Assembly (NCBI GenBank): GCA_947000775.1
Contig: CAMQGK010000008.1
Span: 10,368,501-10,432,500 of the forward strand
Source of the DNA: Pterois miles
Taxonomy: Eukaryota > Chordata > Actinopteri > Perciformes > Scorpaenidae
DNA: 64,000 bases
Direction: 5' to 3'
The position numbers and the translations under genes are program-made. Below, piece after piece: positions 13,181-24,000 of this stretch (position 1 is the stretch's first letter; every line of letters begins with the position of its first letter). The notes under the pieces were generated by a model. It was given only the letters and a program-made list of their open reading frames with translations. It was not told where the DNA came from and did no database searches.

Positions 13181-14879
13181 TGGTTTAAAATTAGGTCGTT
13201 AACCGGCTTCTTGTGAAACAACTCAACCTTTCCTTGGACCATTACGATGGCCAAGTCGTGGCAATAACGTTTCAGTGTTGTTACATGTGACCAGTCAATA
13301 TTTTACAACTTAACTGTCATCCTCTTGACCACTGACCTCTTTCCTCCTCCTCTCGCTCTTAACCTCATCACCTTTTCACTCCCATCCTTCAGCCATGGAT
13401 CCCTCTCTCCGCCGCCTCTCTCAGTCTCCCACCACCGTGACGGTGATGCCTTGCAAACTCAGTTTCAACACAGCTCTCCCTTTCCCTAATCAAATCCACT
13501 CTTCCCTTCCTCATCCCTCTCTCTGACAGTGATGGATGGCAGCCTTCACCCGTTTATCGCCTTTACATATTTCTCTGCCCGTCCGCTTAACGACACACAT
13601 TCATACGCACTGACTCTTCATCCCTCTTTTCTTTTCCTCAAACTCTTTCCTTCCTTCTCTTCCACTCGTCCTCAGCTCTTTGGCTTCCTCTGATTTTACA
13701 CCCCCTTCCTCCACCATCTTGTGCGCTCTTCTCCCCTTTGCTTCTCGTTTTGTCTCACTGTATTTCATGCAGCTTGCCTTTTTAGGCTTCCCTCAGTTGT
13801 TGTCCGTTTCCGTATCCAATGTTGCTCCCCTCTTCCCGGTGCTTTCTATACTCTGGATGACTAAAAGAGGACGGAAAACGACAGGGCAATGACAGAGAGG
13901 AGTGATAGTATCAAAAGGATGAGTGGGCTTACAGTACACACGACTGCCTCACGAAGAGGCTGTGTGGGCGTTCTTTTGTTCCTTGCCTAGAGAGAGAGAG
14001 AGTGAGAGAGTGTGTGTGTTTGTGTCGGCCTCCCTATAATTATGATTGTGTGGGAAGACTGTTTTGGTATGCTAGCGGTTGTTTCTGTATGCAAGCGCTC
14101 ACCTAATATCAAGGGCCTGGATTATGAGTAAGAGTGCATACTGGGAAGCCTCGATGTGATTGAAAGCATTTCTCTGTGTGCGTCTATATTTGATCCCTGC
14201 ATTTGTGCCAGTAGAGCTTGTGTGTATTTTCAGATCAAACGATGCAGCAGAGCTCACGTCAGCAGTATGCATTGCTAGTGAAGTGACGTTGTCACTCTCA
14301 AAAACTCCATTCTTTCCTGCCTTTCCACACTTCATAGTCAGATATTAACTCCTTCATGACGCTGTGGCTGGCAGCGATTCGGACTGAAGCCTCGTGGTGC
14401 ACCTATTCGCACTCCAATCAGATCTGTGGATTACTCTGCTTGTGATAAGTGGCTTTTGAGAGCTAATGCAAATCCCCTTGTTTATAAACACTGCAGCGTT
14501 CCCTAAGTCGATTTAAGTCGATTAGGGGCTAATGGTGTTTGCGCGTGCCAGAGAGGATGCACAAACACATATGCAGATTTGGAAATATGCATGCAAACAC
14601 CACAACATCATTGTGGCTGGCATTTAAGAGGGCCTGACATTTATAATGGTCCACAGAGCTTTAAATACTGAGACCAAAAGGGGAATTAAGCTTTTAAGTG
14701 TAAAAGGACTTCCATGTGAAATATCAAAGCTACTTCCAAAAGGAGCTTTTAAGTCACGAAGCGTCTCTTAATTGCATGGGTTCGGTTCAAAAGCAAGACC
14801 AAAAAACGTCTTAAAAAGAAGCGGCACCCTGCTGTGGGTGTTTAAAACAGAAACTTTTGGAAGTTACGGTGAGGTGAGG

Positions 14880-15125
14880 TTCAGTCTCCAGCTCTGAGTC
14901 GTGCTCCCAACACTGGGGTACGCCGAGCAGTTCCTTCCTTCCACAGACGCTTTTAGCTCTTGTTCTCACTCTCAGCTTTTCTGCGTTCTCCGCCTGCCTG
15001 CTTCTTGCTCTCTGGAGGGTATAGGGTTCACGCAGGGTAGCGTAGCGAGAGGTTTCCCAAAATAGAGGGAGCGAAGGAAAAAATTTAAAAAAAACAACAA
15101 TAAAAAAAACTAAGCGGCCGCGAAC
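14880..15125. other. CpG-containing patch with a GCGGCCGC site
   Basis: A short GC-rich stretch ends in GCGGCCGC near 15115. No convincing ORF or repeat family is seen. It may be a regulatory island; the call rests on base composition only. Confidence 0.15.
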
Positions 15126-15412
15126 ACTTGTACGAAACACGTGTCGAGGAGCACACACACTCTGAAAACAGCCAAACACACACATACTTTCATGTGAACT
15201 TTCTCTCCGTCTTTCACACACACAAAGGCTTTTCTTTAAGTTTCATTCTCCCTTTGTCTGATCTCCTTTCATGTTGTCTTTCTGTCCTCTCCCCTTCTGT
15301 GAATTGCGTCTCTATCATCTATCTTTCATTGACTGACTCTTTATTCTTTCCTTCCCAAAAAGTATCAAGCAGACTTTGATACCAAAGGGTTTCTGGCCTT
15401 ATTGCTATACGG

Positions 15413-15413
<1 letters not shown>

Positions 15414-15468
<55 letters not shown>
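15414..15468 (+). repeat. (TG)n microsatellite
   Basis: An uninterrupted TG dinucleotide run of about 55 bases; it generates the Thr-His frame on the minus strand. Confidence 0.97.
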
Positions 15469-15470
<2 letters not shown>

Positions 15471-15629
15471 CCCTTCTTATTGCAAATTCAGCAGCAAACT
15501 CTTGTAATGCTGAAAATGACACATTAATTCACACACCATAACCATATACACTAGGTGTAGATAGTAGCTGATGGTAAACCCACACATACTGTACTGCACC
15601 TGTATGCTGCGTCGGGGCAAAGTGTTAAG

Positions 15630-15700
15630 ATAAGACTTTATTGATCCCCAGAGCGGAAATTTAAGGGCTGCAGCAGCAGAAGAGGCAGGTAAAGATAAGG
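15630..15700. repeat. possible retroposon tail fragment
   Basis: AGATAAGACTTTATTGATCC followed by a GAAATT-like motif is a string I associate with the 3' ends of teleost non-LTR elements. It is short and degraded. Confidence 0.3.
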
Positions 15701-17164
15701 GAAAGAAAAATGTATGCAAGACAGAATCTGAATTAAAAAGACATACACAATACCCTACACCAGTGTACATTAATACTATGTGCAAAAACAGTGTTTGACC
15801 AGTGAAAGCAGCAAGATGGTCTATAACATCATATGTATCTTGTATATAAACTAGTCAGTTAGTAGAGAATCTGAAGTGTCAGAATTTGAACATTTCTGTT
15901 TTATATCATGGTAAACTGAATCATCCCTAAAAAATGAATAGAAAACATATCAGTCAATCAAGTTGCAGCCCTAATGGTAACAAAAACGACTAAGAAATGT
16001 AATATAATGCATTGTGACACATTATATGACGTTTCATACTCTATATTATGACAGGTCCATCTTTAGACCAATATGTAAAGAAAATATGTTCTCAGAGATT
16101 AAGGAAACAGGCTAAACTGAAATACTGGCTTCTCAGACAACAATGCCACAGACCCATTCCCACCTCAGTCCACAATATCTGTTTTTGTTCCGGCCAGTGT
16201 GATCCCGTCCACGGCCCATTTCAACACCCTGTAGCCACGTAAGAAACAAACTGGCACACAAACACAGCCTCCTGCAGCCATGGAAGCAAGCAAACAAACT
16301 GGATCAACAGAGATAACGTCAACAGTAGATTCTACCCGACCTGAAAAGCCTCGGTGCATCTCTCTGTGGTCTGTGTGCAGCTGGGTTATCAAGCCAGCGA
16401 GTATATGAGACACTGCTGCTGCCTGTCAGAGGCTAATGCAATGGTGTCTAGAAGGTAGCCCTCAAATTGTGAAAATATGCAAACCGCTGTCAGTTACACC
16501 GGACGAACGGACGGGACGCGGCTCCAGGGTTTTAAATTAGGACTGCTGTTGCTAGCTGACAGTTCTACATATAAACAGCCATATTTCCATCTACTTGTTT
16601 TGGAGTGCATTTTCAATTTATGCGTGAAATAAACAATGTGGAATGGAGATGCCAGAAATTCAAAACAAAGCCGAAATATTGCACAAGTTTGGCTTGGCTG
16701 AGTTAGAAACGTTGTCATATTGAAAGAGATATATTTGATGTTGGGGTACCTACTGCTGAAGATAGTAGAAGATAGACAGAAGTGTCACATCCTCTTGAAT
16801 ATATTTGCATAAAAAGCTGATTGACATTTTATTTTTCCACAATTTACAACATTTTATTGGAAACTGCTGCAACAGCTGAGCAGCTAGAAAGTGCATAGAG
16901 TGTCCAAACGAGTGAACGCACAGAAGTGACCTCCCTAATAAACACTCACATACCTGTACAAATCAATTACTCGTATTTACTCGTATGATTGCCACCTTTA
17001 AACGGGAAAGACAAGTAACACAATGGAAAAGAGGGCGCGGACGACAAGGTTGAGACTAAAGAAAGAGCAAGAAGCGGAGGAGTGTAAACGAATGGGACAG
17101 GGTGTTATCCATCTCTCTGGATCAGATCGATCACTGAGTGGACGGATCGGTTACGCACAACTCG

Positions 17165-17192
17165 GTGTGTGTGTGTGTGTGTGTGTGTGTGT
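17165..17192 (+). repeat. (GT)n microsatellite
   Basis: A GT dinucleotide run of 28 bases at the edge of a purine-rich tract. Confidence 0.95.
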
Positions 17193-17239
17193 CAGAGAGA
17201 TCCAATACAGCACTGCTCTAGTTGCAAATGAGATCTGCT

Positions 17240-18000
17240 CCCTAATAGACGAGGAGAGGTGTAGAAGTGGAAGAGGAGAGCATGTCTCTGAGACAGGCAG
17301 CACGAGATAGAACAGAAAAATGTATGTGGCACGTAGGATGTGAGGGCAGATGTGTGCATAGTTTGCGACTGAGTAGAGGCAAGGAGACATGGAGGGCAGC
17401 GGAGTCAGCAAGCGATAGAGAGACAAGACAAAAAGAGAGGGAGGAGGGAGGAAAGAGGGGAGAAGGTGGTGGGGTAGAGCTGTGACTGATAACATTGTCG
17501 TACTCCGGTTGCCTCAAGGGCAGACAAGATGGAGAGAAAGAAAGAGGGGGAATGAGACATATAGAGAAAGAAAATGTGGGAATTTACAGAGCAGCCAGAG
17601 GCGGCAAGGGTTATAAGATGGAAGGTGAGCAAGGAAGGAGACACAGGACGGGAACACAAGGAGGAGCAAGGCAGCGAGAGATAAATGGTAGGGGATGGAT
17701 GGCAAAGAAACAGAGCGATACAGAGTAATAGAGTTGAAGGAAGAGGAGAGGTAGAGGAGGGGGAGGAGGGTTAAGGTGTGCATGACACAAGAGAAAGGAT
17801 GTGATGGCTTTCACAAGGAGAGAGGAGGTGAAAATTAAAGAGAGTAAAGAAAGAAATGAGAGACAGCTGGCAGAGCAAGTTATTATGAGAGTGAGAAAGA
17901 CAGCAAAGGAGGGGAATAAGATAAGACATGAGGGTTGAAGGACTGATAAAGGTCAAATGAAGGAGTGGAAAGACGCAGGCCGTGCAACAGGAGAGTGCGC
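17240..18000 (+). repeat. purine-rich (GA-rich) tract
   Basis: About 750 bases with strong A+G excess on the + strand (for example GAGAGGGAGGAGGGAGGAAA near 17436). The complementary strand yields spurious Leu/Ser/Pro frames. Low-complexity DNA with possible triplex potential. Confidence 0.8.
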
Positions 18001-18340
18001 GAGTGTATTGACATTCAGCGAGCCGAGGGGAAAAGTAAGCTGTCTGAGGAGCGAGCATTAGCAAAGCACGGGGGTAAGCCGGTCGAGCCTGGACCGGAGC
18101 ACCTGACGTTAGGGCTTTTCAGGGCCGCCGCAGAGTAGGCACTTTTTTCTCAAGCGGCATTTCACTTCTTTTTTCCGGAGCAGTTTCACATTTTAGTGCA
18201 CAGTCTCTGCGGGAGCTCAGGAGCAGTCAACTTCCAGCGTCGACCACCCTGGGGACTGGCTGTCACTGCAGGCATTCGTGACTTTGTCCCCCCCCATCCC
18301 CCCCCCGCGCACACCCCAAACCTCTCCTGCTGCAAGCAAA
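17980..18340 (+). promoter_or_regulatory. CpG-richer patch 2 kb upstream of exon 1, possible 5' exon
   Basis: The sequence rises in CpG content (GGCCGCCGCAGAG, CGGTCGAGCCTGGACCGGAG) and contains a donor-like GGGGTAAGC at 18072-18079. It lies 2.1-2.5 kb upstream of coding exon 1. A 5' UTR exon or promoter is possible; no coding is visible. Confidence 0.22.
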
Positions 18341-18944
18341 TTTTTGAAACTGATGACACCAGACATAAGGAAATAACTATCTGTTTCTAAGTCGGAGTGT
18401 GTGTCGAAGACATATTTTTAGCTTTGGTTTAAAAAGGGTAGCGAGTTCCTGGTAGTCATTACAGCTCCAGAATGACCCAGTGCCAAGTATTAAGAGATTT
18501 CGCAAAAAGCAAAAATTTGAGGCCATCTTCAAGCATGGATAGTCTTAGTTGACTGTCATACGATTTTGTCAACTAATTAAATAGCTGATTTAATGAAGAT
18601 CAGATCTGTAAACCTCAGATTCTCAGTTCAAAAGCATCACTTTAAATCTTGTATTTACCAGACATGTGCCCAGAATTTTCTTTTAAGGAAGTCATCCAGC
18701 ATGAAAAAAGCATTAAAAAAAAAAACACTAATCGACGAAAGAAAGTCTTACAAAAATCAACAACAAAGCAGCGTTGCAGACTATTAAAGATCAGGAATAA
18801 GCACAAACTTGCATTTCCAAGTGCGTCCAAAAATATGCATACTGTTCACTCACACTAAAGTATGTTGACAGATAGTATAGATACTAGGTCTGTGGGGCAT
18901 AGTATATGATTCTGAAAATGAGGTAAAGAAGAAAAAGCCTAGAT
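18341..18944. other. noncoding DNA upstream of exon 1
   Basis: AT-rich sequence with an A-rich run near 18715-18725. Nothing was recognised. Confidence 0.35.
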
Positions 18945-19050
18945 TTATATTTTCAGGTGATTATACACTAAAGAAACCATACTTTACTTTTAATATTATA
19001 TTCCATTTCTGCCAATAGATCCTGCTAAACGCTACACTCTGTTCCTTTAA
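18945..19050 (+). repeat. TTAAAGG TIR element, 3' part
   Basis: TTTTCAGGTGATTATACACT, ATTATATTCCATTTCTGCCA and the end GCTACACTCTGTTCCTTTAA. The last string, reversed, gives TTAAAGGAACAGAGTGTAGC, the inverted partner of the 5' end at 6248. Confidence 0.6.
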
Positions 19051-20459
19051 CTAATAGCTCATTGGTTTAATGTTCTGCCCAAAGATCCTGTTTCAAAAGG
19101 AAATGCACGACATTAAGGAAGTAATGATACCATTCAATGGAGCCTAAAGTAATCCATGAGTAATGTATTCCCATCATCTAAGATGGATACTGCTTATTTC
19201 CTTCCTTCTCTTTGCGTTAACAATGAAGACATTTAGGAGGCCGTGATAAAATACATCATTTCAAAGCACTAGGTTTCTCTGGCTTGACTCTGTCTAATAA
19301 AGTTCACATTTTGGAGGTAGTCCAAAGCAAACCATGTAGTTGGGAGGAGAGTGCAAAATGCTGCTGGAAACCCGCTCGCTTTGATATCGACACCGCTGCA
19401 GTATCCCAGCTAAACGCTAAACCTTCTCCTAGTTTCTCACAGAAAGAGCAAAGCTAGTAGCACCTAATGGAAAATATTGAGCTGGCAATTTGCGTCGACC
19501 TGTAAAGTCAGCATGATATACGGCTGTGCCTTGACGTTACTCAAAGTATTAGGTTGCAGACATTATACTGTATATCACTATATAATCACCGTGCTGCTCA
19601 GGGCCTCTACTCCAAGTTTCCAGATAAAAATACACCCGTCCTTCTCCAGTGATGCTCCGTCTGTCTGTCTCTGACTCACTGTCTCGTTCTCCGTCTCCTC
19701 TCCCTAGTCGCCGCGGCTGTGACTGTTATCAACACTCCCTGTCACTCTCTCTGTATCTAGGTTACAGTTTCTATGACGACTATTATGCATGCCAATCAGT
19801 GGCGGTGACTCATCTCTATACCTTAACATCCCCATAGCTGTATTTAGCGACGCACAAAGCGTGTGTTTACTGGGTGATTTTCTGCATGTCTGAGATTACA
19901 ACGGGACCCTTGTTGTACTGCGCTGAGCCTACTGAGACCTACATTGTGCTCGAGTCTCGCTGCGAAATGAGGCCTGATAGGCCGCTGACCCAATTTGATT
20001 CTCTGACCCGCAGTCTTAAGAAAAGGTCCAGTGATGATATAACACGTGTCTAATCTGCTCTCGCAGGTTTCTAGGTAACTGTTACTATGGGGACCGGCTG
20101 TGTTCAGTCTTTTGGGATGTCGTTGCTAGGCGATAAGCTGTAGCGGTGAAGAACTGTGTGCTTGTAAGAGGTACAGCAAGAAAGTGTTTGATGCAGGGGC
20201 GTCCACCGTTCCTCAATATGGATTTTTTTTATGCTGTGAAGCGCCAAGTGGGCATTAGTGCAGAGTGGTACTCGTTTAAGAGGAGGCCTTAGCCCACACA
20301 AGTATTGCATGTGTGTAGAACAGGCTCTCGTTCCAGCTCCGTCTAGTCGTAGTGGGTAGAAGACAGCAGACACAAAAACACACCTCAGACATAACTTATA
20401 AAACAATCTCTGAGCAGAGAGTGAGTCTTAAACCCATTTTTTCTCCCCGCTCTCTCCAG
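19051..20459. other. noncoding DNA immediately upstream of coding exon 1
   Basis: Mixed sequence with no recognised repeat, ending in a pyrimidine tract and CTCTCTCCAG (20450-20459), the acceptor for the first coding exon. A 5' UTR exon upstream is therefore expected but not located. Confidence 0.45.
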
Positions 20460-21065
20460 GTCTGTGGATCGCCAGGCGTTCTACCATGCCTGTCCCCCCA
20501 CCCTTCAATCCCCGCAGACAGAAACACCTGCCCCACACACACCTCCACCCCGAACAACGGGCAGAGCGTCCCGCCTTCCCCTCCCTCTTCCCTCCATCCA
20601 GCCTCTCTCTTTCTCTTCTCCCCCCTCTTCTCTTCTCATCTTTGCCCTCCTCATCCCATCTCTGCGCCTGCCCCAGGGCCAGCAAACGAACCCTCCCCGA
20701 TTCGCTCTCTTTCCCGGCGTTCCACTGGCTGACTCTGGTCACATGCTGCCTGCTGCCCTCTCTGATTGGAGCAGGGGAGACGTGGGGCGTGGTCTCGGCC
20801 TGCCCCTTCCACTGCGTCTGCCGGAACCTCTCGGAGTCGCTCAGCACGCTCTGCGCCGACAAGGGCCTCCTGTTTGTCCCGCCGCACGTCGACCGGCGCA
20901 CCGTGGAGCTGCGGCTGGCCGACAACTTCATCACGGAGGTGGGTGGGATCGACTTTGTCAACATGACCGGACTGGTTGATTTGACCCTGTCGAGGAACAC
21001 CATCCACCTGATCAAACCGATGACCTTTAGTGACCTGGAGAGTTTGCGCTCGCTGCATCTGGATG
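20460..21065 (+). CDS. lrfn2: lrfn2 exon 1: signal region, LRRNT and first LRRs
   Basis: An acceptor AG at 20458-20459 would open the exon, and the first in-frame ATG is at 20486 in a fair context (ACCATGC). Residues 1-75 are Pro/Ser/Leu-rich and resemble no LRFN I know. From about 80 a hydrophobic run (LTLVTCCLLPSLIGAG) looks like a signal peptide h-region, followed by ACPFHCVC, which begins the LRRNT cap. ESLSTLCADKGLLFVPP and DRRTVELRLADNF are family hallmarks. N-glycosylation sequons lie at N114 and N159. The donor GTGAGC at 21066 splits the Gly194 codon in phase 1. A second, stronger acceptor at 20675-20676 (long pyrimidine tract, then CCCCAG) would drop residues 1-63 and require an upstream start exon. 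Downstream coding is certain; the 5' part is not. Confidence 0.85.
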
Positions 21066-24000
21066 GTGAGCCAAAGTACTAATCCAATTCTGCTCACTTT
21101 AACTACTTGATTTGGTAAAATATTCAGATGAACACTGTACTGAAACCTCTAAGTGTCATATTTGTGTGTGTAGGTAATCGCTTGACAACACTTGGACCCA
21201 GAGACCTCGCAGGTTTGATCAATCTGCAACACCTGATCGTCAACAACAACCAGCTGGTCAAAGTCTCCGCCCAGGCCTTTGACGACTTCCTGCTCACACT
21301 GGAAGACCTCGACATGTCCTACAATAACCTCAGGAGGTAAGCCTCCGTTGTGATCACCCACATGCATCGTGCATTCACACAGTGTACTCTGTTCTGCTTT
21401 GTTAAGTAGAAACACACTAACGCTCTGCTCAGGTGTCGGGTCTAAAGCGTAGCTGCAGCTCGGCTCTCAAAGTGGAAAAAGCCTTGTATGATTGCACAAG
21501 AGTCAGCAAACACAATGAAGAGGAACCGGCGCAAACTGCTGAGGCTGGGAGGAGAGAGGACTAAAAGCTCAGGAAATTGAAAGTGAATCAATTTTGATGA
21601 GGTCCTAATTTTCTTTTGACTTCGATTTTGTTAAGATTTGATGAGTGTACGCCTGAGCTCACTCTACTCTGTATGAGTGTGCATAACTTGAACTATTCCA
21701 TGTGTGTACTGTTCCACTCATCTCTATCTAGGACAATGGAGACGGTATTTCTCCGGACTAAATAATAAGTCAGAACAATGATGATAGTCTCTATCACACC
21801 CCTATTCTCCTCTTCATATTCTCCCACTGCGTTGATGAATTCAGCAGCTTTTGGCTGTCAGTTGTGATTAAGATGTTTCATTTGTCTCCTCTACAGGAGC
21901 TCTCTGGCCTCTCTCCAACCTCCACCACGCCATACGAAAAGTGTAAAGAGCTTTAATGATGCATACATTAGCGGCTGCTGTTTGCCCTTTGCTGCTAGTT
22001 ACTGAGAAGAGTGTGAGATTCAGCGCGAGCCTGCATCACTTGATTCGTTCTTACTGAGGTTAAAAATGCTCAAAAGTGGAAACAGATCAGGTCATATGAG
22101 AACTCATCCAGGTCGGGAAGCCCAAATAAGTAATTTAACTGTGAAGGAAACTTATAAACGCTTAGATCTGTTCACATATTGCTTTTAGTTTTACAGAGCT
22201 CAAGTCGATAACTTTCTATGACATAGGGCTGTCAAAGTTAATGCATAATTTGTTTTAATGTCACTAATTTCTTTAACACATAACATAACATAACATAATT
22301 TATGAAGCTAGAGTGAAGATACTGGCATCATGTGAAACTACAACACAAGGAATCCATTGGTACCGAAAATGAGGCTAAATAATGCTCCAAATTTACGCTA
22401 AATTTTGGCAACGAAAAACTGGCATGGGCACCCACCAGTCTCCCCTTTACAGATGTGCCTACTTTATGATAATCACATGTAGTCAAGTCAGCACTCTGAC
22501 ACACTGACAGCTGTTTTGCCTGTTGGGCTGCAGTTTGCCATGTTCTGATTTGAGCATATTTTTTATGTTAAATGCAGAACCTGTGAGGGTTTCTGGGTAC
22601 TGTTGTTAATGTATTTCTACTAATATAAGAATAATACATACATTTGCATAAAGCAAGCATATTCGCCCACTCCCAAGTTGATAAGAGTATTAAACACTTT
22701 TGAACAAATGTTGCGATTAATTATGGACAATCAAGCGTTTAATAGCAATTAAATATAATAATATTAGCAACTGACAGCCCATTATTGGTTGGCTTCTGCA
22801 GTATTTACATCTGACTTCTGTTATGTATCAAGCCCTGCTTGTAAGATGAGTTTAATAACACAATGAAAGTGTAATTTAGACCAAATCAAACAGGCGTCCT
22901 TGTGCAACATGCATCATTAAGCCTAGTGTTTCTTTCTCCTCTCATGCCTATTGTCCAGAGACATTATACTTTATAGACACAGATAGTGACCATCTGCTGT
23001 TTGTTGCAGCAGTCAATAATTTAGCAACTTTTCTCTTCCTCTCCCCTTGAAGTGATTAAACTAATTCATCCCATTACTCAAAGCAGTATATTCTCCCCAA
23101 ATAAGCTTTGAAATGAACTTACTCGTGGGATATAGAGGGGTAGCAGGTCGCCTCAGCACTGAGGCTGCAACAGTGTTTATGCGATAACACAAAGCAAACG
23201 TACGACTCTGCCAAACATACATCTTGTGCTGAAGAAGAAGGCACACGATATAGTGAAAGTCAACAAAGACAGGACACAAGATGAAATCAACAGTCCAGGT
23301 AGGACTCCAAAAACATAATCTGCGCTTCTCGGTTTTGACCAAACCAGTTCTTCAGTTGAACGTCTGCACTAAAGGAATACTAAAGGACTACAGTGATAGG
23401 TCACAGATGGGGCTGGTGAAACCCAGAAAAAGAGGATTCAGAAGGGAAGCGAGCATCTGTTGTTGAAGTCTGTCACTGATGTCAGCAGTAATTAATCTAA
23501 TTTTCTGCAGAGTAACAGAGGGAATGTGCTCACAACATAGCGAGTGATCTTTGACTGATAGCAGCAACACTCATCCCTCAATCAGGGGACACGAACCATC
23601 AGAGTGGTGGACCTATCTTCACAGATCTTCACTCTGATTCATCTACACTTAGAGAATAAATGACCAATCTTGGCACAGCATCTATTAATTCAACGAGTCT
23701 CACACTAAATATTCCTCTATTTCATTGCTACAGGGTACCATGGGAGTCCATTCAGAACATGGGCAGCCTGCACACTCTCAACCTGGACCACAACCTGATA
23801 GACCACATAGCCGAAGGAGTCTTCGGGGAGCTGTACAAGCTTGCGAGGCTGGATATGACATCCAACAGGCTCCGAACCCTGCCTCCTGATCCCCTATTCG
23901 CAAGGTAAGCTTCTCCTTTTATGTTTCTCTAAGACATGGCTTAGTGGAAGCACTCTGTGGTAGACGACACTAAAGGAGCCACCAAAGCGGTATTTTATCA

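Larger units (their letters stand above)
13181..17160. other. noncoding upstream DNA
   Basis: A pyrimidine-rich tract lies at 13320-13750. AT-rich unique-looking DNA at 14340-14790 includes several TTAA/ATTA cores and could hold conserved noncoding elements. A CpG patch lies at 14880-15125 and a (GT)n array at 15414-15468. TTTATTGATCCCCAGAGCGG at about 15638 resembles a fish LINE/SINE tail. No gene was seen. Confidence 0.4.

Noticed and set aside
20428..21015. 195-residue minus-strand open frame opposite exon 1
   Set aside because: It is antisense to well-supported lrfn2 coding sequence, Arg/Gly/Ser-rich, with no family features; a GC-content artefact.
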